From: G965216905 sp965216905
Lineage (GTDB): Bacteria > Actinomycetota > Acidimicrobiia > Spongiisociales > ZC4RG35
DNA: 64,000 nt
NCBI GenBank assembly: GCA_965216905.1
Contig: OZ244213.1
Span: forward strand, 806,001-870,000
Reading direction: 5' to 3'
The position numbers and the translations under genes are program-made. Shown here in pieces: positions 43,732 through 51,828 of the stretch. The notes beneath the pieces were generated by a model, which was not told the origin of the DNA, did no database searches, and saw only the letters and a program-made list of their open reading frames with translations. The first letter of the stretch is position 1. Each line of letters begins with the position of its first letter.

Positions 43732-45558
43732 TCATGACGTCCCGCAGGTGCTCCCGGACCAGTCGGCGAGGTCGGGGTGGCTCACCGATGTGAGGCAGAA
43801 GGTCACAGTGACTCCGCCCTTCGCCGAACCGGTCGTGGTGAAGGTCACCGTTCCGTCCCCGCCGGTCGTGCCAGAGAAGCCGGGTTCGTTGAACGTACCG
43901 CTGAAGTCGCCGTCGACCACGGCGCCGGCCACCAGAGTTCCCTGGGAATCGACGACGGTGACCGTCGCCTGGCCAGACTTGAAGCCTCGTCCCTGGCCGA
44001 CGGTCGTCACCACCACCGACTCGACCTCGACGGAGCCGCTGGGAGGTTGGGTGGTCAGCTGATAGTGCACTGCATATCCATGGCCGGCCGGATAGCTGGG
44101 AGGAGGAGTCCCTCCCACGACGTCCATCCAGGTCATGGCGCCCTGGTCCTCGTGGGCGAGGATGTGGCAGTGCATGATCGTCCGCCCCTGGTAGGGGCTC
44201 GACGTCTGGGCGTTCAGATCGAACCGGACCGTGCAGTTGGAGGCGATCGTGTCGTAATACTCCCCCGCCTCGAAATCACCACACGCTCTCACCGGCTGGA
44301 AGTGATAGACGTGGAGGTGGAACGGATGGTTGCCCGCCCCGCGGATGGTCCACTCTTGAACGGCGTCGGCCGGCAGCCGGAAAGTCGGGGTGTCGATGTC
44401 GAACTTCGAGCCGTTGACGGTCCTGGCCCCCATGCTCACGGTCTCGCTGTTCACCGAACCGACGCCCCGCAGATCGCGGAGATAGTCGGGGCGGTCGGCC
44501 GACCACGTCGAGGTCCCGTCGGCGGCATACGGATGCGGGTCCGGGTCGGCGGAACCCGAGGTGGTGATCGTCGCCACCGGGTCGCCATCGACCATGAGCG
44601 TCGAGGGACCGGTGCATCGCACGGCCAGATCAGCTCGCGAGGCACCCGTCAGATCGACCGAGTTGGCCGCGAGGTCTTTGGGAGCGGTCGTCCGCCACAC
44701 GCCGTCGCGGGCCAGCAGCTCCGCCTCGCATCCGTCACCGATCGAGACCGTCTTCATCCGGGCGTCGCGGTCGGCGAGCAGGATCCGCCAGTGCTGCCAT
44801 GTGTCTGGGGGCAGGGAGAACGTCCCGTTCACCGAGCCGTTCACGGTCCAACCGGCGGGGAGGGTGCCCGACACCAGCTGGTCCCCGCCCGTCCCGGCCG
44901 CACCGGTGTCGAGGTATCCGATCAGAACCTGACGTTCGTCCATGGCCGCCACGTTGTCGGGGATGCCATCCCCTCCGTCGTCGATGACGATCAGGCCGAA
45001 GCCACCCGTCGACACCTGGAGGAACGTCGAGCCGTGATGGTGGGCGTGATACCAGAACGTGCCACCCATGTGATCGGCCGGGATGTCGTACACGTAGTCA
45101 CCGCCGGTCCCTCCTTCGAACATCCGGGTGACGTCGTCGGCCGGAGCTTCACCCGAGATGTGCAGACCGTGGGTGTGGAGATTGGTGACGTTCGGGTCTT
45201 TGAACTCGTTGTGCGTCGGCGAGGCCGGCTCGTACGGCAGCAGGTTGCGGAACCGAACCACATAGCGGTTCCCCGGCTGCATGTGCATCGTGGGACCGGG
45301 AATCGAGTAGCAGCCGCCCTCCTGACGGTACGCACGTGTGGTGAGGGTTTCCCCCGCCACGTCGAAGGTCGCCTCTCCATACTCCAGCACCCCGACGAAG
45401 TGGTCGCCGGCATCGGTCCATTGGAACGGCTCCGGATCGGTCACGATCACGCCCGGATCGCACACCGAGTCTTCGGCCAATGTCGGCGTCGGAGCGAACG
45501 TCACGGCCGCCCCGATCAACACGGTCCCGACGGCGACGGTGAAGAGTCTTCTCAGCAT
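43732..45558 (-). CDS. Secreted multicopper oxidase with C-terminal Ig-like domain
   Basis: The 608-residue protein has a signal peptide ending near AED and four copper-binding blocks: HTHG (128-131), HAHHH (171-175), HPFHLH (411-416) and HCHILAHE (463-470). All type 2/3 His ligands and the type 1 Cys464 are present. The residue ten positions after the Cys, usually Met or Leu, is Ala474, with Met475 next. A beta-sandwich domain of about 100 residues follows after residue 500. It would oxidise metals such as Cu(I) or Mn(II), or phenolics, outside the cell. The start ATG 45558 has a GGGAGGGAG ribosome-binding site. Confidence 0.88.
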   Translation of the reverse strand: MLRRLFTVAVGTVLIGAAVTFAPTPTLAEDSVCDPGVIVTDPEPFQWTDAGDHFVGVLEYGEATFDVAGETLTTRAYRQEGGCYSIPGPTMHMQPGNRYVVRFRNLLPYEPASPTHNEFKDPNVTNLHTHGLHISGEAPADDVTRMFEGGTGGDYVYDIPADHMGGTFWYHAHHHGSTFLQVSTGGFGLIVIDDGGDGIPDNVAAMDERQVLIGYLDTGAAGTGGDQLVSGTLPAGWTVNGSVNGTFSLPPDTWQHWRILLADRDARMKTVSIGDGCEAELLARDGVWRTTAPKDLAANSVDLTGASRADLAVRCTGPSTLMVDGDPVATITTSGSADPDPHPYAADGTSTWSADRPDYLRDLRGVGSVNSETVSMGARTVNGSKFDIDTPTFRLPADAVQEWTIRGAGNHPFHLHVYHFQPVRACGDFEAGEYYDTIASNCTVRFDLNAQTSSPYQGRTIMHCHILAHEDQGAMTWMDVVGGTPPPSYPAGHGYAVHYQLTTQPPSGSVEVESVVVTTVGQGRGFKSGQATVTVVDSQGTLVAGAVVDGDFSGTFNEPGFSGTTGGDGTVTFTTTGSAKGGVTVTFCLTSVSHPDLADWSGSTCGTS

Positions 45559-45908
45559 GGCTCCCTCCCAGGAAAACGTGCACGTACCGAGCACGCCGAG
45601 AAGCCCTCCCGTCGGTACGGGGACAGGACAGGTCCTCCCGTACCGGGCCCGATGAGACGACCTTGCCGAACGACCGGAGAATCCACCAGAGTCTTCCGAC
45701 CCTTCCCCACCCCTCACGATCTGGCCCTCTGGCAGCAAGCCACAAGCCACAAGCTTGGACCTCCGGGCTTTCGGGCTCCGGGCTTCGGGCTCCGGGCTCC
45801 GGGCTCCGGGCGTTTCGTGACTCTTCACATCTCCGCAAGAGGTCCGTCAGAACTGGCTCATAGCTTGAACTCCGAGGTGCTCGACCGAGCACCAGGAAGA
45901 GAGTAGAA
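45559..45908. other. Divergent intergenic region with simple repeats
   Basis: About 350 bases separate the divergent multicopper oxidase and small secreted protein genes. It holds a simple-sequence repeat (listed). Otherwise I see no gene; the frames here are interrupted or built from the repeat. Promoters for both genes should lie inside. Confidence 0.45.
45733..45812. repeat. Short tandem repeats (CCGGGCT-type)
   Basis: Bases 45733-45752 hold a repeated CAAGCCA unit, and 45762-45812 hold about seven 6-7-base units of the CCGGGCT type in tandem with small length changes. Such repeats are prone to slippage. The region lies between two divergent genes, so copy-number change could alter promoter spacing, but this is not shown. 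Confidence 0.6.
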
Positions 45909-46355
45909 ATGCGCAAACTCGCGCTTCTCGCGATGGTTCTGGGTGCGCTGCTGGCCATCCCTGCAACCGCGTTCGCCAACGGCGCCGGCGGGGTGACCGG
46001 ACCCGCCTTCTATGTCGACGGCGAGCTGTATCGCACCGTCGGGACGCCCACCGACCTGTCGAACACCGGGGCACCGGCCCACAGCTTCGACGTGATCTAC
46101 GGCATCTCCGGCCAGCCGAACGTCGCAACCGCGGCACCCGGAGACCAGGACTACAACGGCGGACGGTGGCAGGTCCACGCGCTGTCCTTCTCCGACTACG
46201 ACGCGGCAGTCGCCGCGGTGGACGCCAACGGCAGCGGTGACCTGGACTCAGACGCCGAAGTGCAGGCCGCCATGGCCGCCGGGTACGTGACCGGCAACAC
46301 CGTGGTCGCCTCGTTCGTCTGCCCGGTGATCCCGTTGCCGGGCGGAGGCCACTGA
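45909..46355 (+). CDS. Small secreted protein with calcium-loop-like motif
   Basis: The 148-residue protein has a clear signal peptide (MRKLALLAMVLGALLAIPATAFA). The mature domain contains YNGGRWQVH and DANGSGDLDSDAE, an acidic loop like an EF-hand or dockerin calcium site with imperfect spacing. I recall no named function. It is divergent from the multicopper oxidase gene, and it is followed by a strong bidirectional terminator. GAAGAG upstream of ATG 45909 is a likely ribosome-binding site. Confidence 0.7.
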   Translation: MRKLALLAMVLGALLAIPATAFANGAGGVTGPAFYVDGELYRTVGTPTDLSNTGAPAHSFDVIYGISGQPNVATAAPGDQDYNGGRWQVHALSFSDYDAAVAAVDANGSGDLDSDAEVQAAMAAGYVTGNTVVASFVCPVIPLPGGGH

Positions 46356-46374
46356 CCGACAAGACCCCGACGCA

Positions 46375-46406
46375 GGTCGGGCCGGGAGTCAGCTCCCGGC
46401 CCGACC
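46375..46406. terminator. Bidirectional terminator hairpin
   Basis: A perfect 14-pair stem (46375-46388 with 46393-46406) closes a TCAG loop. It is placed between the convergent secreted-protein gene and the small carboxypeptidase-like gene, 19 bases after the first stop. There is no long T-run. Position and stem strength support a terminator serving both strands. Confidence 0.7.
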
Positions 46407-46416
46407 TCTGTCTGAG

Positions 46417-46695
46417 TCACCCTTGCGTGGGCGGCTCCGAGAGGACCAAAGTCACCGTCGTCCGACTGGGTATGTCGACCGTCGAACGGCTTCGACCGGC
46501 GTCGCCCCGGCACCCCACGGTCCACCGACCGGGCGTCGGGGCGGTCAGCGTGAACCGACCATCGGCGTCGGTGATGGCGGCCACGTCCGGGAACGCCGCC
46601 GGACCGTCGACGAAGGCCACCGCCACACCTGGCTGCACAGCGCCCTCCGTGTCGACGACTCGACCCGACAGCGTGGCCGGTCCGTCTGCATCCAT
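46417..46695 (-). CDS. Small carboxypeptidase-regulatory-like domain protein
   Basis: The 92-residue protein is a single beta-sandwich of the CarboxypepD_reg type: LSGRVVDTEGAVQPGVAVAFVDGP at the start and AITDADGRFTLTAPTPGRWTV in the middle. No signal peptide is visible, although the domain is usually extracellular. The ATG is 29 bases downstream of the serine protease stop, so the two may be co-transcribed. Stand-alone domains of this kind are uncommon, and the gene may be a fragment of a larger protein. Confidence 0.6.
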   Translation of the reverse strand: MDADGPATLSGRVVDTEGAVQPGVAVAFVDGPAAFPDVAAITDADGRFTLTAPTPGRWTVGCRGDAGRSRSTVDIPSRTTVTLVLSEPPTQG

Positions 46696-46723
46696 GCGGC
46701 CATGCTCACAGATTCGGTGCCGG

Positions 46724-47677
46724 TCAGCTCTTCCAGTTCACGAAATTGTCGAAGACCGGCTTGGTGATCCGGGTGCCACTGTTGGTGGTCGCACCACCGT
46801 ATGCGTGCACCGCAACGCCGTATCGGCCGGTATCGGTGATGCGATACACCGCGCTTCCACTCTGGCCACCGTACGTATCGATGTCGTAATACACCTTGCG
46901 CGGACCGACCGAGGCCACTCGCTGGTGGTCGTACCACTGGGTGCCGGAAGGCTTGTCGCCCGGATACCCGGAGATGTTCACGTGGCTGTTCCGGAGTGTT
47001 GCGTCCGAGTAGGCGCCAAAGCCGAACCAGCCGGTGCGGCTGCCGAGGTTGGTGGGGAGGATGATGGCGCCGTAGTCGTAATGCTGGTCGCCGCTCGTCG
47101 CCCAGCCGACCACCGTCCGGAAATTCGTGGCCGTGACACTTCCATACGGCAGGCTCGTGCCGTTCCGTCCCGGCATCACGGCCATGCTCTTCACGAAGCC
47201 GTCCCGACCCTCGACGCCGCTGTTCTTGATGTAGACGACGTGTCCGGCGGTCACCAACGTGCGCGGTCCGATGAACCATCCGGTCCCGATCCACTGCGAG
47301 TTGTCCCGGGCGGTGATGAGCAACGATGCATGGACCCGCCACGGATAGGCCGACGTGTTCTGAATCTGGATCCGATCGTCGGGCCCGTGGACGGACTCGG
47401 CCTGTACGGCCGGTGCGCCGTACGACGCCTCTCCGATCGGGCGAAGATGACCGGTGTCCGGTGCCGTGAACGCCTCGGCCGCCGTCATCTCGATACGCGG
47501 ACCGGCCGTTTCGACGACCGCCTCGAGCCCTCCGGTCGGCGCGGCCTCGACCGTACCTTCGGCGCCCTGATCCGGCGGCGACGAAACCGACTCCTCCGTC
47601 ACGGCCTCGTCGACGGTTTCCGGCTGGTTGGAGACCTCTTGGTGAAGGTCGACGTGGCCCGCGGCTCCGTTGGTCAT
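46724..47677 (-). CDS. V8/glutamyl-endopeptidase-like serine protease
   Basis: The 317-residue protein has a trypsin-like (S1B, V8-type) catalytic domain from about residue 105. The triad is visible as His146 in TAGHVV, Asp201 in HYDYGAI and Ser273 in GGQSGSAV. An acidic N-terminal stretch of about 100 residues may be a propeptide. No classic signal peptide is seen at MTNGAAG, so secretion would need another route or another start. Upstream frame extensions overlap the ribokinase gene and were rejected. It is divergent from the ribokinase gene. Confidence 0.82.
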   Translation of the reverse strand: MTNGAAGHVDLHQEVSNQPETVDEAVTEESVSSPPDQGAEGTVEAAPTGGLEAVVETAGPRIEMTAAEAFTAPDTGHLRPIGEASYGAPAVQAESVHGPDDRIQIQNTSAYPWRVHASLLITARDNSQWIGTGWFIGPRTLVTAGHVVYIKNSGVEGRDGFVKSMAVMPGRNGTSLPYGSVTATNFRTVVGWATSGDQHYDYGAIILPTNLGSRTGWFGFGAYSDATLRNSHVNISGYPGDKPSGTQWYDHQRVASVGPRKVYYDIDTYGGQSGSAVYRITDTGRYGVAVHAYGGATTNSGTRITKPVFDNFVNWKS

Positions 47678-47813
47678 GACTGCCCCCTTTCGGCACGGCA
47701 CGGCACCGAATGTCGGTGTCACCACAAAGACCGTCCAGCGAGCCGGAAAATACGCGATCCTCGGAACCGACGCTTCGCCATGCCGGCTGCGGCCAACGCC
47801 GCTCACTGCTTCA

Positions 47814-48677
47814 ATGCCCGGCGTGGCAGCGATCACCGTCGTCGGAAGCGTCAACCTCGACCTGGTGGCCAGCGCCGCCCGGCTCCCGATTCCGGGCGAG
47901 ACGTTGACCGACGCCACGTTCGCCACCCATCCGGGCGGCAAGGGCGCCAACCAGGCGCTGGCAGCCCGCCGGCTGGGCGCCGACGTGAGCCTCATCGGTC
48001 GGGTCGGCGCCGACGCCAACGCCGGTCCTGCTCTGTCGCTCCTTCGAGAAGGGGGCGTCGACGTCGAGCGGGTCGACGTCGATGCAGACGCTCCCACCGG
48101 CGTCGCTCTCATCGTGGTGAGCGCCGACGGCGAGAACCAGATCGTGGTGGCTCCCGGGGCCAATCGAACGATGACGCCCGACGATGTGCATATCGAAACC
48201 GGAACCGACGCCGTCATCTGCCAGCTGGAGATTCCGATCGACGTCGTCGAGGCTGCCGCCGAACGGACTCGAGGGCTGTTCGTTCTCAACGCGGCACCGG
48301 TGCGGAGACTCCCCACCACCTTGATCGACCGATGCGACGTCATCGTGGTGAACCAGGTAGAGCATGAGGCGCTGGCCGACCGGCTTTCCGGGTTGGACGG
48401 GCTCATCGCCCTGACCCTGGGAGCCGCCGGTGCCGTGCTGCTGCGGGGCGGGGAGGAGGTGGCCAGAGCCACCCCACCCCCGGTCACGGTGGTGGACACG
48501 GTCGGTGCCGGGGACACCTTCGTGGCGGCGCTCACCGTGGCACTTGCCGAAGGGTGCGGAGCCGAGGAGGCGCTCACCCGGGCGACGGCCGCCGGGTCGC
48601 TGGCCACCACCCGTGCCGGTGCGCAGCCTTCGCTCCCGGCCCGAAGCGAGGTCGAAGCGATCCTGGAGGCGATGTGA
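47814..48677 (+). CDS. Ribokinase (PfkB family)
   Basis: The 287-residue protein has the PfkB signatures: the N-terminal GSVNLDLV and HPGGKGANQALAARRLGA, and the C-terminal DTVGAGDTFVAALT with the catalytic Asp. NQVEHEAL sits in the nucleotide-proximal region. It phosphorylates ribose to ribose 5-phosphate. The stop overlaps the nucleoside hydrolase start (GTGA), so the operon releases ribose from nucleosides and then phosphorylates it. ATG 47814 gives the family N-terminus; the earlier open frame from 47670 is antisense to the protease promoter. Confidence 0.88.
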   Translation: MPGVAAITVVGSVNLDLVASAARLPIPGETLTDATFATHPGGKGANQALAARRLGADVSLIGRVGADANAGPALSLLREGGVDVERVDVDADAPTGVALIVVSADGENQIVVAPGANRTMTPDDVHIETGTDAVICQLEIPIDVVEAAAERTRGLFVLNAAPVRRLPTTLIDRCDVIVVNQVEHEALADRLSGLDGLIALTLGAAGAVLLRGGEEVARATPPPVTVVDTVGAGDTFVAALTVALAEGCGAEEALTRATAAGSLATTRAGAQPSLPARSEVEAILEAM

Positions 48678-49603
48678 CCCGATCCGTGCTCATCGACTGC
48701 GATCCGGGCCACGACGACGCCATCGCGCTCCTGCTGGCGGTTGCCAGCCCCGAACTGCGGGTACTCGGGGTGACCACCGTGGGTGGGAACACCACCCTCG
48801 AGAAGACCACCCGCAATGCGCTCACCGTTCTCGAGTTGGCGAACCGAACCGACATCTCGGTGGCGGCGGGAGCACCCCGGCCGCTGTGCCGGCCGTTGTC
48901 GGTGGCCGAGTACGTCCACGGCGAGTCGGGGCTCGACGGGCCCCGACTGGAGCCGCCGACCACCCAAGTCGTGGACACCCACGCCGTGCCCTTTCTCCGG
49001 GAGGCGATCCTGTCGAGCCCCGAGCCGGTGACGTTGATCCCGATGGGCCCGCTGACCAACGTCGCCCTCCTCCTCGCCACCTATCCCGAGGTGACCGAGA
49101 ACCTGGAGGCGATCGTGTTCATGGGCGGGGCGGCACTGCTGGGTAACCGCACGCCCGGCGCCGAGTTCAACGTGTGGGCTGATCCAGAAGCGGCCGCTCG
49201 GGTTCTGATGACGCCGGTGCCCATCACCATGGCCGGCCTCGACGTCACCCACCAGGCGCTGGTTGGTGAGACCGAGGCGGAACGACTGCGAGGACGGAAT
49301 CGCAGCTCGACGTTCGTCGCCGAACTACTCGACTTCTTCCGGACCAACTACCCCCGCCGCTTCATCGGCAACGGCGTCCCGATTCACGACGTCGTAGCGG
49401 TCGCCCAGGTGGTCGATCCGACCCTGATGGAGAGCGAGCACTGCGGTGTGCGAGTCGACACCGCCCAAGACCTGGGCAGAGGTCGCACCGTGGTCGACCG
49501 TCATGGTGTCACCGACTGGCCGAAGAACGTCCATGTCGGGTTCGGTCTCGATCGCGACCGGTTCGTGAATCTCTTGCTCGACCGGTTGGACCGACTTCCC
49601 TGA
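48674..49603 (+). CDS. Inosine-uridine preferring nucleoside hydrolase
   Basis: The 309-residue protein has the calcium-binding DCDPGHDDAIALLLA motif at residues 7-21. GVTTVGGNTTLEKTTRNA, GPLTNVALLL and the late GNGVPIHDVVAV with the active-site His/Asp also mark nucleoside hydrolases. It would split nucleosides into base and ribose. The GTG start overlaps the ribokinase stop, a clear functional pair. Base preference cannot be told from the sequence. Convergent with the HAD-hydrolase gene downstream. Confidence 0.9.
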   Translation: MTRSVLIDCDPGHDDAIALLLAVASPELRVLGVTTVGGNTTLEKTTRNALTVLELANRTDISVAAGAPRPLCRPLSVAEYVHGESGLDGPRLEPPTTQVVDTHAVPFLREAILSSPEPVTLIPMGPLTNVALLLATYPEVTENLEAIVFMGGAALLGNRTPGAEFNVWADPEAAARVLMTPVPITMAGLDVTHQALVGETEAERLRGRNRSSTFVAELLDFFRTNYPRRFIGNGVPIHDVVAVAQVVDPTLMESEHCGVRVDTAQDLGRGRTVVDRHGVTDWPKNVHVGFGLDRDRFVNLLLDRLDRLP

Positions 49604-49639
49604 CCGGCGTCGGCCCCGACGAGGGTCGATTCGGGGCGG

Positions 49640-50245
49640 TCAACTCGGTGGCTGGACCTCAGCCCACAGCCGAGCCAGCGACGTCTCGACGTCGGTGGGG
49701 TCGAACCAGACGCTCCGGTATCCATGCGCGGCCGCTCCGGCGACGTTGGCCGGCTGGTCGTCGCAGAACACGACCTCGGCCGGATGAACGTCCAGCATCT
49801 TGGTGGCGTACTCGAACGCCTCGACCGCCGGTTTGAGGACGCCGGCGTGCGACAGGTCGATCACCGGATCGAACCGGGACAGGACCGTGATCCGCTCCAC
49901 CCACGCATCGGAGTGGAACGCCCGCAGGTCGTTCGTCAGCACGGCGACCATCAGGCCGGCCTCATCCAGCCGATCGAGGAGCGGCGGAAGTTGGGGCCGA
50001 ACCACCCGCTCCTCGGCGGTGTCGTACAGCCGATCCATGAACTCGGCCAGCGGATCATCGGCGTCGGGTGCTACCTCGGCGGCACGTGTGTGCCAGTAGG
50101 CCCGCTCGCTGATCTGCCCGGCCTGGAACCGTCGCCACAGCGGATCGGTCGTCGGGTCGAAAGGACCCCGCCAAGACGCGTCTGCCAGCTCGAACGGCGT
50201 TCGGATGACGACGCCACCGAAGTCGAAGAGGACGATCGAGGTCAC
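49640..50245 (-). CDS. HAD-superfamily hydrolase, last gene of the aromatic block
   Basis: The 201-residue protein is a HAD hydrolase of the type IA (haloacid dehalogenase/YihX-like) group. Motif I is FDFGGVV rather than DxD (it keeps the first Asp but has Gly at the third position), motif II is LTN, motif III has the Lys in HAGVLKP and motif IV is FCDDQPAN. Loss of the second Asp in motif I weakens the case for phosphatase activity, although YihX-like proteins with FDFGNV are active. It overlaps the zinc-ribbon gene (GTGA). Its place at the end of the operon suggests a supporting or dephosphorylating role. Confidence 0.75.
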   Translation of the reverse strand: MTSIVLFDFGGVVIRTPFELADASWRGPFDPTTDPLWRRFQAGQISERAYWHTRAAEVAPDADDPLAEFMDRLYDTAEERVVRPQLPPLLDRLDEAGLMVAVLTNDLRAFHSDAWVERITVLSRFDPVIDLSHAGVLKPAVEAFEYATKMLDVHPAEVVFCDDQPANVAGAAAHGYRSVWFDPTDVETSLARLWAEVQPPS

Positions 50246-50535
50246 TCGGCCTCGTGACCGATCATCCGGGCCACCCGGACGATGTCCCCCGCCCAGCCAC
50301 AGGCGTGGCAAGCCACGTGATAGACCCGGTTGTCGGCCTCCCAGTACTCCACGGCGATCGAGCCCGAGACCTCGAGCGAGCCACCGCACGACGGGCAGTG
50401 GCGCGGTGCGTCGTCGCGGTGCCGAATCCGGTCCGGGTCCCACCAGTGCGGACCGCTGAGCCGCCGGTCCCGGATCGGGACCGGCGGCTCGACGTGGTTC
50501 GACCATCGGAGATCGGGGCGTCCCCGGCTCGTCAC
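50242..50535 (-). CDS. Zinc-ribbon protein of the aromatic block
   Basis: The 97-residue protein ends in a two-CxxC zinc ribbon: CPSCGG near residue 49 and CHACGW near 78. The N-terminal half is Arg- and Pro-rich. It overlaps both the Rieske oxygenase stop and the HAD start by GTGA, so it is translated with them. Small zinc-ribbon or rubredoxin-like proteins beside Rieske enzymes may act in electron transfer or assembly, but a Zn/Fe role cannot be assigned from four cysteines alone. Confidence 0.65.
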   Translation of the reverse strand: MTSRGRPDLRWSNHVEPPVPIRDRRLSGPHWWDPDRIRHRDDAPRHCPSCGGSLEVSGSIAVEYWEADNRVYHVACHACGWAGDIVRVARMIGHEAE

Positions 50536-51815
50536 TGACCGGGCACGTCGATGTTCTGGCCCGGCATGTCTCCCCGCAGCGCAGCTGCGTCGATGTAGAG
50601 CTTCTTGATCTGATCGAGGGAGGGTGAGTAGCGGGAGGAACCCATGTCGAGCCACGCCAATGCGAAGTCGAGGAAATTGGTCCCGAACTTGTCCTTCTCA
50701 CACGGCAGACCGATGCGGTCGTGCTCCTCACGAGTGAAACCGACGGTGGGATCCTTGCCCTCTTCGACCAGTGCCATCTGCTCGCGGAACATGCGTCGCA
50801 GCATGATGATCCCGATGTCGCTCTTGCCGATGTGCTCGGCGGTGCGGTCGGTGATGTCGCCCTGCGTGACCCAGGCCATGATGTCCTGACCCTCGATGTA
50901 GTCGACGATGTGCTCACCCTTGTCGTCGAGCCATCGGTACTCGTAGCTCTCCGGGTAGAGCTGCTCGGGGAAGTCGGTGAGGCCGGGAGGTTGGTGGTTC
51001 GAGTAGAAGGCCACCCACGTCGTCGTGTCGTCGATCGGGACGCGGATCTGCATCTGCTCGATCCCGCCGCCGCCCACCCGCATGCAGTAGGGGAACACCA
51101 GCGGATGACCGACCGCCCAGTCGTCCATCTCTTCACTGTTTCCTTCCAGCACCCGCCGCTTCAAGATGCCCCATTCCATGGGGTCGAAGCCGATCTTGAC
51201 GTGCTTCTTCTGGAAGCTGGGTGGGGCCAGGAAGCCCTTCTGGTCGCCGATGAACTTGAAGTAGCGGCCATGAAGCCATTCGACGTGATGCGGGTCCACC
51301 GAGTTCTCCATGATCTGGAGCCAGTTGCACGGGACCACCGACCAGCCGACGTCTTTGAAACCGGGGTCGACGTACACGTCGAACCTGGGCAGTTTCGGTG
51401 CGGGGTCGGGCCCGATGTATGCCCAGATCATGCCACCCATCAGCTCGGCACTGCCGGTGAACGCCTCGATGTTGTCCTTGAACGCCGACGTGTCGGGTTC
51501 GGCCGGCTGATCGAGACAGGAGCCCTCGCAATCGAAGAGCCAACCGTGATAGCCGCAGCGCAGCCCCTCTTCCTCGACGACTCCGTAGACCAACGAGGCA
51601 TGCCGGTGTGGGCACCGCTCCTGGATGATTCCGTACCCACCCTGCGGTGTCTTCCACAAGGCGAAGTCTTCGCCGAGCAGCCGCACCTTCTTGATGGGCC
51701 ACTCATCCAGTTCCTTCTCGAAGGCGACCGGATACCAGTACCGGCGCATCAGCTCTCCCATCGGAGTGCCGGGGCCTACCTGGGTGAGGGCGTCGTTCAG
51801 TTCCTTCTTCAGCAT
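50532..51815 (-). CDS. Rieske non-heme iron oxygenase, large subunit
   Basis: The 427-residue protein has an N-terminal Rieske domain with C68-x-H70 and C87-x2-H90 for the [2Fe-2S] cluster. The C-terminal catalytic domain has the mononuclear iron site around NSVDPHHVEWLH (His177 and His182, with a bridging Asp174). It resembles single-component phthalate-/vanillate-/phenoxybenzoate-type oxygenases of the Rieske group, which hydroxylate aromatic rings or remove O-methyl or side groups. No ferredoxin or reductase gene is in the block, so the electron supply must come from elsewhere. It follows the phosphotransferase genes by 13 bases. Confidence 0.9.
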   Translation of the reverse strand: MLKKELNDALTQVGPGTPMGELMRRYWYPVAFEKELDEWPIKKVRLLGEDFALWKTPQGGYGIIQERCPHRHASLVYGVVEEEGLRCGYHGWLFDCEGSCLDQPAEPDTSAFKDNIEAFTGSAELMGGMIWAYIGPDPAPKLPRFDVYVDPGFKDVGWSVVPCNWLQIMENSVDPHHVEWLHGRYFKFIGDQKGFLAPPSFQKKHVKIGFDPMEWGILKRRVLEGNSEEMDDWAVGHPLVFPYCMRVGGGGIEQMQIRVPIDDTTTWVAFYSNHQPPGLTDFPEQLYPESYEYRWLDDKGEHIVDYIEGQDIMAWVTQGDITDRTAEHIGKSDIGIIMLRRMFREQMALVEEGKDPTVGFTREEHDRIGLPCEKDKFGTNFLDFALAWLDMGSSRYSPSLDQIKKLYIDAAALRGDMPGQNIDVPGQ

Positions 51816-51828
51816 TGTGACTCTCCTG

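Noticed and set aside
43777..45906. A 709-codon frame on the plus strand
   Set aside because: Antisense shadow of the multicopper oxidase; the multicopper oxidase frame holds all copper motifs.
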